A stretch of DNA of 61,045 bases from Veillonella sp. AM51-8BH (GTDB lineage Bacteria; Bacillota; Negativicutes; Veillonellales; Veillonellaceae): assembly GCF_003463825.1 (NCBI RefSeq), contig NZ_QSDY01000005.1:1-61045 (forward strand), given 5' to 3'. The first letter of the stretch is position 1. Every line of letters begins with the position of its first letter. The translations under genes and the position numbers were made by a program. The notes beneath the pieces were generated by a model. That model did no database searches, was not told where the DNA came from, and saw nothing but the letters and a program-made list of their open reading frames with translations. Below are positions 36,611-46,305 of this stretch, piece after piece.

Positions 36611-37330
36611 TTAAAAGAAAACGCCCTTAGCTTTTTCTTTAGTTTCTTGATCTGCAATAAATGGAATTCTTGTAGTTCTACCTTCTTTGGCCGCTACAAT
36701 CTTTTTAAATGGGAATTCAAAGATTTCTCTATTCCAAGTATTTACAGCATCATTATACAACGTTCTAGCTGCAGTAATTTCTTTTTGTAAGTAAGAATTT
36801 TGTTGCATTGCATCACGAATTGTATCTTGGCTTTGTAATTCTGGATAATTTTCTATAGCTACGTTGAGAGCTCTTGTAGCCTTGTTAAGTTGTGCATTCA
36901 CATCACTTCTAGATGCTTCAGAAAAATTACCACTTCTATACTTAGCAATGTCTACAAGGATATCCTTATCAACTTCAATAGATTTTTCCACAAGTTTAGC
37001 CGCATTAGAAAGAATCACAACACGTTGCTCCATATAGTTATCAATTTCGGATGCAGCATTTTGAATTCTTTGTTCCATCATATTAAACTCTGAGCTAATT
37101 TGTTTTAATCGCCACCATGGATAAATCAATACAATGGCGCCAATAATAGATACTAGATACTTGTCTATAACTATGCCTAAAACGATACCGATAACACCAA
37201 CTGCCATAAGGATCGTTGGAAGAAGTTTTTCAAAGCCACTAGTTTCAACAGGGATTACCTTAGCGATAACATGCACATCTCTGCCTTCAGACATAATTTC
37301 CGGATTCATTTCGTCGAGTTGGTTAGCCAT
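36611..37330 (-). CDS. LemA-family protein
   Basis: About 240 residues. Two membrane segments lie near residues 35-75 (TILMAVGVIGIVLGIVIDKY then IGAIVLIYPWWRLK). The LemA helical region follows, with NAASEIDNYMEQRVVILSN, and AARTLYNDAVNTWNREIFEF matches the family end. Unusually, two helices precede the fold where most LemA proteins have one. The function is unknown. ATG 37330 is chosen, 7 nt after GGAGG; it overlaps the end of the DUF3137-like gene by 8 nt, so the pair is translationally coupled. Confidence 0.85.
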   Translation of the reverse strand: MANQLDEMNPEIMSEGRDVHVIAKVIPVETSGFEKLLPTILMAVGVIGIVLGIVIDKYLVSIIGAIVLIYPWWRLKQISSEFNMMEQRIQNAASEIDNYMEQRVVILSNAAKLVEKSIEVDKDILVDIAKYRSGNFSEASRSDVNAQLNKATRALNVAIENYPELQSQDTIRDAMQQNSYLQKEITAARTLYNDAVNTWNREIFEFPFKKIVAAKEGRTTRIPFIADQETKEKAKGVFF

Positions 37331-39172
37331 TTTGGGTACCTCCAAATTCTTTGTAAATAGTATTTAATAAATCGTCGAGAGACTGATTTTGTCGATATAG
37401 TTTACCTGCCATAAAGTGATCGTATGCAAAAGACCTATCTCTATTATTGTCAGATTTTTGATACTGATCTAGACCTTTAATATGATTAAAATCCTCTCCA
37501 GCAGATTTAATTTCTGAAACCTCTATCAATTCTTGTTTTGTAACAGGAACATACTCGTCCCAGCGGACTGGAACATAATAGGTTCTACCATTACCAGCTC
37601 GTACAGGTACTTGATCTACGTGTTCGATGGCCCTATAAGAATAGGCATCTACCTTAATTACCTCAGAGTCACCTTCATTTTTATGGTGGCTAGTCTTAAG
37701 AATTGTTTTTACATTATTTCGCTGAGCCGCATCAGGAGGAACAAATAAATTAAGTCCCATTTTATTTGCTAGCATTTCTGTAATGTAATCATTGTATTTG
37801 AAATTATAAGACTTGCCATAAATATAATCATTAGAAGCCATTTGTTGATACACAGGAATCGCTAAAATTGGTAGGAATGAGAAATACATGTGATCAAAGT
37901 AACTGCAGTTGTAATTAATGAACTTCTCTTTAATCTTTTGGAATGAAAAATCATAATACTGAGATGGTGATGTATCAAAGTCCCAATTTTGAGAATTGTC
38001 AGCTTTAATCTCATTAATTTTACACTCTTTATTAAATATAAAATCATCTCCATATGGAGAGTTTTCAAAAATATCCTTATAGTTGTTTTGTGCTAATGCC
38101 GTAAATAGTACGCGGAACTCAACCTCATTGTTGCGATCTAATGCATTAAATTGTGCATCAAACTCTTCATTGGCTAAAGCTTGGAAGCCTCCACCATTCT
38201 CCAATGAATCCTGACTCTTCTGTCTAAGACTAGCAATACCTTTTGCTATCTTACTCTTAGCGCCACCGAAATTAAAGAATCCTTTTTCCGGTGGCTTCCT
38301 ATGGAATGTTAGGTTAGGTGCTGCATGATTACCATACACTAAAGATACTTTATTGGCATAATAAGGACCAGGTTGTCTTATAACGGCCCGTAATGTTTCG
38401 TTAACATCACGAGTTTTTAGATTCCCATTAGAATCAACATACTCTTCTGTATACGTAACATTTAAGGTGCTTCATACGTATAATCATCCATCCAGTGAAT
38501 TATGCGCTTCAGAAAAACAAAGGGGTTTCCTAAAATATCACCAGAAGCAATATCTAAGGTGGAATGATTTACATCACCTTTTTCTAAGAATCCATAATCT
38601 TTAACGAGCTGTTCATATCGTTCAATATTAAAGTTAGAATCCATATGAATAAAAGGAATCGCCTTTTTTATAAGTTCTACAGTCATTTCACTATGAAATA
38701 GATTGTTTAAAGGGGCCATCATCTCATAGCCTTCTTGACGCATTTTAGCTAATGTAGCATCTAAATCATTAAGTTTTTCTTCAAGGCTTTTACTATTAGG
38801 CTTAATCCAATATAGGTAAAGCCCTACACATAGAACTAATATAAGTATAGAAACAATAATCGCTACAATATCAATATACTCTTGTGAAAACTGATAAATA
38901 CCATAAATAATGGCACCTATACCAATAACAATATCAACCTTTTTGATAAGGCCAAATCGTTTATAGGATGTGTTTGATTGATCGCGATTTTCTGATACAA
39001 CAGTATACTTATCTATTAATACTTTGTTGTTATCTATATCAATCTTTGATTGATCTACTAGTTGTTGAAAGTATTCTTCGGTTACTTGTTGAAACGCGTC
39101 CTTTAACTCTTCCCGATAATACTTAAGTGGCTCTAGTAATGCTTCATTATATTCATTCGACACGTTACTCAT
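37323..39172 (-). CDS. DUF3137-like membrane protein, frameshifted
   Basis: The first part (from 39172) is 236 residues: a coiled-coil start, two membrane helices at about 75-115 (KVDIVIGIGAIIYGIYQFSQ and AIIVSILILVLCVGLYLYWI), then a soluble part that ends prematurely at ...DDYTYEAP. Adding one A/T at 38464 reads on as LNVTYTEEYVDSNGNLKTRD and stays open through 38340 to 37323, giving about 615 residues. The second part has no recognised motif beyond VPVRWDEYVPVTKQELIEVSE. Proteins of this layout with a LemA neighbour are usually annotated DUF3137. The function is unknown; a role in envelope upkeep is a guess from LemA. Confidence 0.7.
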
Positions 39173-39333
39173 TCCCTCTCCTTAATGAATCGCATAGTAA
39201 ATGATACTTCTATACGTTTCCATTATGCCTCATATTCTGAAATAATAGCCTCTTATACTTATAAGCGTTCAATTTTTACTTAATTATAAATATCCTAAAT
39301 TATAAATTAGTATATCAATTAAGAAAACCTCCG

Positions 39334-39417
39334 TAAAGTAATAATACGATTCATACCACTATAAAATAACCATATCATTCACAACACTCTAAAGTAATCA
39401 TACTATTCATAATATCA
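39334..39417. repeat. three tandem 28-bp imperfect repeats
   Basis: Units 39334-39361, 39362-39389 and 39390-39417, each starting TAAA and containing ATTCAT or ATTCAC at the same place (consensus about TAAAgTAAtcATActATTCA). They lie upstream of the DUF3137-LemA operon and just below the korB terminator. The rest of the 39173-39492 gap is AT-rich DNA without a gene. Confidence 0.7.
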
Positions 39418-39423
39418 TAATGT

Positions 39424-39460
39424 AAAAACCCCTCTTTACTGGACATTCAGTAAAGAGGGA
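39424..39460 (-). terminator. intrinsic terminator after korB
   Basis: 12-bp stem CCCTCTTTACTG / CAGTAAAGAGGG with a 6-nt loop and five T on the minus strand. Confidence 0.93.
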
Positions 39461-39492
39461 TTCAGATTATACATAATTCAATTTAGATAAGA

Positions 39493-40365
39493 TTATTTAA
39501 ATTGATTGCAAAGGCTATCAAATAGCGCTTGATCTGGTTTTACAACATCTTCAGTTAATGGACGAGGATGTGGACCACCATTTGCTGCTGCCAAGGATTT
39601 TTCGAAGGAAGGTTTAGATGTATTTTGGTAAATAAGACCAGTAACCAAACCATCTGTATCGCCCAAAGTTTTAAGTGCTGCTGCACGATCTGTTGGATCA
39701 TAGCCTTCAGGCAATGCTACTAAGTGTTCTTTGAACCAGTCATAGCTGTTGCGTTTGTTGTATGTAACACATGGGCTAAATACGTTGATGAAGGAGAAGC
39801 CATCATGGTCCATAGCCTTTTGAATCAAATCAACAAGTTCTTCACGGTTGATCATGTAGCTTTGAGCTACGAATGTAGCACCTGCTGCAATCGCAGTTTC
39901 ACAGATAGACAATGGAGACTCGAACGCCCCACGAGGAGTTGTTTTTGTAACAAAACCGATGTCGGAACGAGGGGATGCTTGACCTTTAGTCAAACCATAT
40001 ACATGGTTATCCATTACGACGTATGTCATATTTACATTACGTTTAAAAGCATGGATAGTGTGACCCATACCGATAGCGAACGCATCACCGTCACCGGAGA
40101 ATGCGATAACTTCTAAGTCTTGGTTAGCAAGTTTAACGCCTTGTGCGTAAGGAAGCGCACGACCATGAGTTGTATGAGCACCATATGCGTAGAAATAACC
40201 ACCGATACGGCTAGAGCAACCGATACCGGAAATTACTGCTAATTTTTCTGGTGGAATATTTTTCGCTACTACAGCGTCAGTAATCGCTGCTTGAACCCCA
40301 TAATGGCCACAGCCTGGACACCAGTTAGGACGAATATCGTTTCTGTAATCTTTAGCTGTTGTCAT
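39493..40365 (-). CDS. korB: 2-oxoacid:ferredoxin oxidoreductase subunit beta (KorB-like)
   Basis: TPP-binding subunit, about 290 residues. WCPGCGHYGVQAA holds the cluster cysteines, SGDGDAFAIGMGHTIHAFKR is the Mg-TPP site and DNHVYGLTKGQASP follows. With KorA it converts a 2-oxoacid (2-oxoglutarate most likely by similarity) and CoA to acyl-CoA, reducing ferredoxin. ATG 40365 follows GGAGG by nine bases; a start at 40389 would run through that site. It begins 1 nt beyond the korA stop. No ferredoxin-like delta subunit is encoded nearby. Confidence 0.93.
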   Translation of the reverse strand: MTTAKDYRNDIRPNWCPGCGHYGVQAAITDAVVAKNIPPEKLAVISGIGCSSRIGGYFYAYGAHTTHGRALPYAQGVKLANQDLEVIAFSGDGDAFAIGMGHTIHAFKRNVNMTYVVMDNHVYGLTKGQASPRSDIGFVTKTTPRGAFESPLSICETAIAAGATFVAQSYMINREELVDLIQKAMDHDGFSFINVFSPCVTYNKRNSYDWFKEHLVALPEGYDPTDRAAALKTLGDTDGLVTGLIYQNTSKPSFEKSLAAANGGPHPRPLTEDVVKPDQALFDSLCNQFK

Positions 40366-40366
40366 A

Positions 40367-42118
40367 TTATAGGACCTCCTTAATCGCATTTTTCACATAA
40401 CTTTTTGTGAATGGATTACCATCGTATTTTAAGCAGCTAGAAATTTTAGATTTCTTATGCATGTTGATTTTAAACAAGTTAGTCAATTGACCTGTTGCAT
40501 TGTGCTCTACGATAACCACTTTTTTCGCAGCATCCATGAATGGTTGTAATTGTTTTGCTGGGAATGGTTTAATCAAGCGCAATTGCAAGTGGTTAACTTT
40601 AACACCTTCTTGATCGAATTCAGCAACAGCTTCTTCGATAGCGCCACGGCTAGAAGCCATACCAACAACGAGTACATCTGCTTCGTCGTATTTAGCGTTA
40701 TTCAAGAATGGTTCGTAGTTATCAGCTACAGTTTCCAATTTGCGGAAACGTTTATCAGTTTGCGCTACGTGCATTGTAGGAGCTTCTGCCGGTTTACCTT
40801 CTTCATTATGTTCTAAACCAGTGGAAAGGAATAGACCATTTTTCATACCAGGAATTGTACGAGGAGAAATACCATCTTCAGTCAATTCAAAGCGTTTGAA
40901 GTACTTAGGTTGTTCCAATTCAGGAAGGTCAGCTTCTTTCATCATTTTACCGCGGTTAATAGGTACACGGTTCAAATCGAAGGAAGGAACGGATTGTTTA
41001 TTCAAACCTTGTTGTAAATCCGGCATGAAGATAACTGGACATTGGTACATTTCTGCCAAGTTGAAAGCTTTTTGAATTTCATAGAAGCATTCTTCAATAG
41101 ATGTTGGAGAAATAACGATACCAGAATAATCGCCATGTGCATTGTAGCAAGCCGCAGCAATATCGGATTGTTCAACCTTTGTAGCCATACCTGTGGATGG
41201 GCCAGAACGTTGAACGTCGATAACAACCATTGGTAATTCAGCCATGGAAGCCATGGATAAGGATTCAGCCATCAAGGAAAGACCCGGGCCAGAAGTACAT
41301 GTGAAGCCACGAACACCTGCGTATACACCACCCATAGCTGTCATGCATGCTGCGATTTCATCCTCTGTTTGAACGATAGTAGCACCCAATTTATCCATAT
41401 TTTTAATCATATATTCCATTACTTCAGATGCTGGAGTAATAGGATAAGATGCCATGAAACGGGAACCCGCAGCAATAGCACCTAAAGCACATGCTTCATT
41501 ACCCAATAAGAACATTTGATCTTTCTTACCAGGAGCTGGCAATGTATCGATTTCCACATCGCCCAATTTTTCCATTACAAGGCTATGACCATCGTCAAAG
41601 GCAGCTAAGTTTTTATCCACGATTTCTTGGGATTTTTTCGCAAATTTAGCAGCAATCGCATCTTTAAACATCTTAGTATCAAAACCAAGAAGTGCTACAG
41701 ACATACCAAGTGCTACGATATTACGCATCAACAAGGAACCTTGTTTCATTGCGGTTTCAGAGATTGGCAAGGACAAGCAATTAACCTTTGTACCTTCAAA
41801 TTTAGAGAAGTCAGGATTTACTTTGCTGTCACAGATGATGTAACCGCCCTCACGAACTTCAGAACCATGCATATCAACTGTTTCTTGATCAAGAGAAAGC
41901 AAGAAGTCTACGCCTTCACCAATGGACATAACTTGTTCTAATGCAACGCGCAATGCGAATGTAGTATGACCACCTTTGATACGAGATGCAAATAAACGTT
42001 GGCTATACAAGGAATAACCTTCTTTAGCGAGGATTGTCGCCATAATTTCGCCACAACTCTCGATACCTTCACCTTGTTGGCCGCCCATTTTCCAGATAAA
42101 ATCTTTACGTTTTTGCAA
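40367..42118 (-). CDS. korA: 2-oxoacid:ferredoxin oxidoreductase subunit alpha (KorA-like, gamma-alpha fusion)
   Basis: About 583 residues. The N-terminal 190 residues are the gamma domain (KMGGQQGEGIESCGEIMA and SQRLFASRIKGGHTTFALRV). The alpha domain follows: LLGNEACALGAIAAG, YPITPASEVMEYM and FTCTSGPGLSLMAESL. The C-terminal domain is typical of the two-subunit KorAB enzyme. I prefer the TTG at 42118, nine bases after AAGGAGG; the GTG at 42127 touches that site. In an anaerobe without a full citric cycle it would feed succinyl-CoA or work reductively. Confidence 0.92.
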   Translation of the reverse strand: MQKRKDFIWKMGGQQGEGIESCGEIMATILAKEGYSLYSQRLFASRIKGGHTTFALRVALEQVMSIGEGVDFLLSLDQETVDMHGSEVREGGYIICDSKVNPDFSKFEGTKVNCLSLPISETAMKQGSLLMRNIVALGMSVALLGFDTKMFKDAIAAKFAKKSQEIVDKNLAAFDDGHSLVMEKLGDVEIDTLPAPGKKDQMFLLGNEACALGAIAAGSRFMASYPITPASEVMEYMIKNMDKLGATIVQTEDEIAACMTAMGGVYAGVRGFTCTSGPGLSLMAESLSMASMAELPMVVIDVQRSGPSTGMATKVEQSDIAAACYNAHGDYSGIVISPTSIEECFYEIQKAFNLAEMYQCPVIFMPDLQQGLNKQSVPSFDLNRVPINRGKMMKEADLPELEQPKYFKRFELTEDGISPRTIPGMKNGLFLSTGLEHNEEGKPAEAPTMHVAQTDKRFRKLETVADNYEPFLNNAKYDEADVLVVGMASSRGAIEEAVAEFDQEGVKVNHLQLRLIKPFPAKQLQPFMDAAKKVVIVEHNATGQLTNLFKINMHKKSKISSCLKYDGNPFTKSYVKNAIKEVL

Positions 42119-42296
42119 GAGATTCACCCTCCTTAGGATAAAAATTACACTGCTGACAAGAGTCTACCTTACTATGTTAATGTTTTATAGTACGAACCTG
42201 TCCATATCGTCATTGTATCATGTATATATTGGGTTTACAATGTATCATTTCACATAATAATAGGTATAAATTAAGGCATTATAACTAAAAATTATA

Positions 42297-42333
42297 AGAA
42301 AAAAGGATACTACATGCTATGTAGTATCCTTTT
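42297..42333 (-). terminator. intrinsic terminator after truA
   Basis: Perfect 15-bp stem (42301-42315 with 42319-42333), 3-nt loop; T-run on the minus strand. The rest of the 42119-42388 gap shows no gene. Confidence 0.92.
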
Positions 42334-42388
42334 AGTATTAATAGTTATCGTTTTAAATAAATTCTAAGAGAATGCAGTCTATACAAAA

Positions 42389-43174
42389 TTATATAGAATA
42401 TTTATTCTGTAACACCTCTTGCTGACGTTCTTCCGTAAAGAATATCTCCTCTAAACATAACCCTTGGGCTGGCGCCGTTTTACCTATAACACGACGATCT
42501 TTAGCGGCTAAATAGCCCTTAATATCCTCCACCTTGCGTCTTCCAAGGCCTACATCGACGAGGAGCCCTGCAATATTGCGAACCATGTGGTATAAGAACC
42601 CATCTCCCACTACAGAAATGGTAACATGAGAGCCTTCTGCCTCTACATGAATTCCTATAATTGTTTTTACCGGATCAGCGGGCGTTGAATTCGTCCCCTT
42701 TAAGGTTGTAAAATCATGGGTGCCTAACAATTCATTGCCTGCAGCTTGCATGAGGTCGATATTAAGAGGCTTCTTAACATGCCAATGGTATCGTTTTGTC
42801 AAAGGATTGGCAATGAGCTGATTATGAATGGTATATACATATTCTTTACCATATATATTCCATCGTGGCTTCCAATCGAGTGGAATTTCCACAGCTTCAA
42901 GAACAACGATATCCTTTGGAATATGTGCAATCATAGCACGAGGAATATTTTCTGCTGGTATAGATCCAGATGTTTGGAACGTACATACTTGAAACTTTGC
43001 ATGTACCCCTGCATCTGTTCTAGAAGCTCCATAGATTTGTATAGGTTCATTACAAATTTTGGACAATCCATATTCTAAGCAACCTTGTACCGTTAAGCCC
43101 TTATCATCAGGTTGCTTCTGATAGCCTGCCAAATCGGTGCCATCATAAGAAACTATGATTCGTATATTTCTCAT
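42389..43174 (-). CDS. truA: tRNA pseudouridine(38-40) synthase
   Basis: Modifies U38-40 in the anticodon arm of many tRNAs. About 261 residues. The catalytic aspartate lies in YGASRTDAGVHAKFQV, and FLYHMVRNIAGLLVDVG is the C-terminal signature. ATG 43174 overlaps the ecfT stop as ATGA, so translation is coupled; a longer reading to 43189 is less likely. It ends the operon that starts at the ECF ATPases, a common order in Firmicutes (although rplM-rpsI, which often follow, are elsewhere). Confidence 0.94.
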   Translation of the reverse strand: MRNIRIIVSYDGTDLAGYQKQPDDKGLTVQGCLEYGLSKICNEPIQIYGASRTDAGVHAKFQVCTFQTSGSIPAENIPRAMIAHIPKDIVVLEAVEIPLDWKPRWNIYGKEYVYTIHNQLIANPLTKRYHWHVKKPLNIDLMQAAGNELLGTHDFTTLKGTNSTPADPVKTIIGIHVEAEGSHVTISVVGDGFLYHMVRNIAGLLVDVGLGRRKVEDIKGYLAAKDRRVIGKTAPAQGLCLEEIFFTEERQQEVLQNKYSI

Positions 43175-43974
43175 AGACCTAACCACCACAATGCAATGAG
43201 TACAATGGTAATCAAAATGACAGCACCGACGCCAATATAATCAACATAAGTAACTTGTAGTTCCTTCATACGCGTACGGTTTACGCCACCTCGATAGCAA
43301 CGCGCTTCCATAGCAATAGCCAGTTCATCAGCACGTCTAAATGCACTGATAAATAAAGGAACCAATAAAGGTACCATATTTTTTGCCCGTTGAATGATAG
43401 ACCCTGTTACAAAGTCTGCACCACGAGCAGATTGAGCTTTCATAATACGATCTGTTTCATCCAATAAAGTAGGAATGAAACGCAATGCAATGGTCATCAT
43501 CATAGCCAATTCATGAGCAGGTACGCCAATACAACGGAATGGGTTTAGCAAATGCTCAATACCATCAGTCAAACGAATTGGCGATGTCGTATAGGTCAAT
43601 AGGGAGGAGAACAAGATTAAAAAGATTAATCGTGCCGCCATTTGTAGACCCATAGTTAAGCCTTGATCTGTAATATTAATAATGCCCCATTGGAAAAGTG
43701 AATTACCTGGGGTCGTAAAGATATGAATACCCATAGTAAATACAATGATAATCCAAAGTGGTTTAATAGCTGACCACATCAAGCGTAATGGCAATCTTGA
43801 TAACAACATAGCAAAGATGGTAAATGCCCCTACCAAACCATACGCAAGAGGAGAATTTGCTAGGAAGATAGCTACCACAAAGATAGTTGTAGCAATAATC
43901 TTGGCACGAGGATCCATGCGATGCAAGAAGGAGTTTCCTGGGAAGTATTGCCCAATAGTAATGTTATTTAACAT
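43171..43974 (-). CDS. ecfT: ECF transporter transmembrane component EcfT
   Basis: 267 residues, membrane protein with about five to six helices. HRMDPRAKIIATTIFVVAIF opens it. The two coupling-helix motifs are visible as SARGADF near residue 178 and EARCYRG near 223. It couples ATP hydrolysis in EcfA1/A2 to vitamin uptake via separate S components; none is encoded here, so it is a shared (group II) module. It overlaps ecfA2 by 11 nt. Confidence 0.93.
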   Translation of the reverse strand: MLNNITIGQYFPGNSFLHRMDPRAKIIATTIFVVAIFLANSPLAYGLVGAFTIFAMLLSRLPLRLMWSAIKPLWIIIVFTMGIHIFTTPGNSLFQWGIINITDQGLTMGLQMAARLIFLILFSSLLTYTTSPIRLTDGIEHLLNPFRCIGVPAHELAMMMTIALRFIPTLLDETDRIMKAQSARGADFVTGSIIQRAKNMVPLLVPLFISAFRRADELAIAMEARCYRGGVNRTRMKELQVTYVDYIGVGAVILITIVLIALWWLGL

Positions 43975-44824
43975 GGCTACCTCCTTCTAGAATGGCTTGT
44001 ACTGCATCATCCACGGATAATACACGATTAGATACATCTAATCCTTGTTCACGCAAATATTCCATGGTTACAGACACGGGCGGTACATCTACGCCAACAG
44101 CTTGCAATGCATCTCGATGATTATTAAAGATATCCATCGGTTGTCCATCGAGAACGATACGACCTTTATCGAGTACCACGAGGCGAGATGCCATGCGAGA
44201 AATATCCTCCATGTTATGTGATACAAGGATTACAGTAATGCCCTTTTCTTTATGAAGTCGAATGATTTCTTCAAAGATTTCTTCACGACCAAATGGGTCA
44301 AGGCCTGCAGATGGCTCATCAAGAACTAGGAAATCTGGATCCATAGCCACTACACCAGCGATGGCAACACGGCGCATTTGTCCACCAGATAGGTGAAATG
44401 GAGAGCGCTCCGCGTAGGTGTCGTAATCAAGACCTACAAATTTCATTGCCTCCCGTACCCGTTCATCTACTTCATCAGCACTGAGGCCTAAGTTTTTAGG
44501 GCCAAAGGCAATATCTTCGGCAATAGTTTCTTCAAATAACTGATGTTCTGGATATTGAAAAACCATGCCTACCTTATGGCGCATCTTTTTAGCTTCCTCT
44601 GTAGAAGCACTAATATCTACGCCATTAACAGTAACCGTTCCTGTTGTAGGGTGTAATAAGCCATTTAAATGTTGCACAAAGGTAGATTTACCAGAGCCGG
44701 TATGACCAATGATGCCTAAAAACTCACCGTTTTCAACAGTAAGAGATACACCGTGAAGGGCTGTCTTTTCAAATGGAGTACCTACACCATAGGTATAAGT
44801 AATATTATCTAATACAATTGCCAT
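43964..44824 (-). CDS. ecfA2: ECF transporter ATP-binding subunit EcfA2
   Basis: 286 residues. Walker A GHTGSGKST, Q-loop VFQYPEHQLFEETI, signature LSGGQMRR, Walker B FLVLDEPSAGLD and the switch histidine in LVSHNMEDI. It pairs with EcfA1. The C-terminal extension (about 60 residues) with VPPVSVTMEYLREQGLDVS is usual for EcfA2. Overlaps its neighbours on both sides. Confidence 0.94.
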   Translation of the reverse strand: MAIVLDNITYTYGVGTPFEKTALHGVSLTVENGEFLGIIGHTGSGKSTFVQHLNGLLHPTTGTVTVNGVDISASTEEAKKMRHKVGMVFQYPEHQLFEETIAEDIAFGPKNLGLSADEVDERVREAMKFVGLDYDTYAERSPFHLSGGQMRRVAIAGVVAMDPDFLVLDEPSAGLDPFGREEIFEEIIRLHKEKGITVILVSHNMEDISRMASRLVVLDKGRIVLDGQPMDIFNNHRDALQAVGVDVPPVSVTMEYLREQGLDVSNRVLSVDDAVQAILEGGSHVK

Positions 44825-45771
44825 TAGTGTGTGCCCTCCCCTCTTGCTGCATTTACATCTTCATTGGTAGGAGAGCTAATAGTTTTAGCACCTACATTAT
44901 GATTATCTAGTAGTTGGTCAGCTAATTTAGAATGTTTAAGACCTACTGCTAATTCTTCATTATTGATGATGCTTTTACCGATCTCATAACCTTTTTCATT
45001 TAATTTAAAAGCAATTTCAGACGCCACTGGAACATCAAGGCCAAGACCTTTTAAGGTATCTACATGACTGAAGATTTCACGAGGAGTGCCATCATGTAAT
45101 TTCACACCATTTTTCATAACTACTACACGATCCGCTGTGACAGCTTCCTCCATAAAGTGTGTAATGTACACGATAGTGATACCTTCATCTTTATTGAGTT
45201 TATGAACTGTCTCTAATACCTCACGACGACCTTTTGGATCAAGCATTGCCGTTGGTTCGTCAAGAACGATACAATCCGGTTTCATGGCAAGTACGCCAGC
45301 AATAGCAATACGTTGCTTTTGACCACCAGACAACAAATGAGGACCATGCTCTCTATATTCAGTCATATTAACAGCCTCTAATGCTGCATCGACACGTTTT
45401 CTAATTTCAGCACTAGGAATTCCAAGATTTTCTGGACCAAAGGCAACATCTTCTTCTACGACAGCTGCCACAATTTGGTTATCCGGATTTTGGAACACCA
45501 TACCTACATGTTGGCGTATATCCCAAATATGTTCTTCATCACGCGTATCATAGCCACATACATTGATATAACCTTCGCTAGGTTGTAATAACACGTTGAA
45601 ATGCTTGGCTAGTGTACTTTTACCACTACCATTAGTACCGATAATACAAACAAACTCACCGCGCTTGATGGATAAACTCACATCATTTAGTGCATGTACA
45701 TCATTGCCATTTTCATCACTATAAATATGACTCATATGATTGACCTCAATCATAATGTCTTTTTCATTCAT
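44824..45771 (-). CDS. ecfA1: ECF transporter ATP-binding subunit EcfA1
   Basis: About 315 residues. Walker [11 protein letters not shown]-loop [14 protein letters not shown], signature LSGGQKQR, Walker [13 protein letters not shown] and switch [11 protein letters not shown] 45771 is preferred (GAGGT five bases upstream); 45783 would add four residues. A strong terminator after rplQ separates this gene from the alpha operon, so the ECF-truA genes have their own promoter. Confidence 0.93.
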   Translation of the reverse strand: MNEKDIMIEVNHMSHIYSDENGNDVHALNDVSLSIKRGEFVCIIGTNGSGKSTLAKHFNVLLQPSEGYINVCGYDTRDEEHIWDIRQHVGMVFQNPDNQIVAAVVEEDVAFGPENLGIPSAEIRKRVDAALEAVNMTEYREHGPHLLSGGQKQRIAIAGVLAMKPDCIVLDEPTAMLDPKGRREVLETVHKLNKDEGITIVYITHFMEEAVTADRVVVMKNGVKLHDGTPREIFSHVDTLKGLGLDVPVASEIAFKLNEKGYEIGKSIINNEELAVGLKHSKLADQLLDNHNVGAKTISSPTNEDVNAARGEGTH

Positions 45772-45912
45772 GGATAACCTCATATCTTTCTAGTCAATTT
45801 CGTTTCTATGAAAGTAAACCCCTTTACGGTTAACAATACATATTCAATATTACGATAACTGCTAACATATTACGATATTATACTAATCGATTGTACCATA
45901 AAATTGACAATA

Positions 45913-45948
45913 AAAAAACGGTGCTGCAACATAAGTTACAACACCGTA
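45913..45948 (-). terminator. intrinsic terminator after rplQ (end of the ribosomal supercluster)
   Basis: 13-bp stem (45919-45931 with 45936-45948) with two G-T or mismatched positions, 4-nt loop, seven T on the minus strand. Confidence 0.93.
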
Positions 45949-45957
45949 TGAGTTTGA

Positions 45958-46293
45958 TTAAACTAACTCGATAATAGCCAAAGGTGCAGCGTCACCTTTG
46001 CGAAGACCAGTTTTGATTACACGAGTGTAACCACCTTGACGGTCTGCATATTTTGGAGCAATTGTATCAAACAATTTTTTTACTACGCTTTCATCCATGA
46101 GGTATGCAAGAACTTGGCGACGTGCATGAAGATCACCACGTTTAGCCAAAGTTACCATTTGATCAGCTAAAGAGCGAAGTTCTTTCGCTTTAGCTTCTGT
46201 AGTTTCAATACGCTCATATTGGAAGAAAGATGTTAACATGCTACGGAACAACGCTTTACGAGCGGAGCTGTCGCGGCCTAATTTTCTGTACAT
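45958..46293 (-). CDS. rplQ: 50S ribosomal protein L17
   Basis: 111 residues; [20 protein letters not shown] is typical, and [24 protein letters not shown] ends it. Near the polypeptide exit. Last gene of the alpha operon, 12 nt after rpoA, followed by the terminator. Confidence 0.97.
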   Translation of the reverse strand: MYRKLGRDSSARKALFRSMLTSFFQYERIETTEAKAKELRSLADQMVTLAKRGDLHARRQVLAYLMDESVVKKLFDTIAPKYADRQGGYTRVIKTGLRKGDAAPLAIIELV

Positions 46294-46305
46294 TCGTCTT
46301 CCTCC

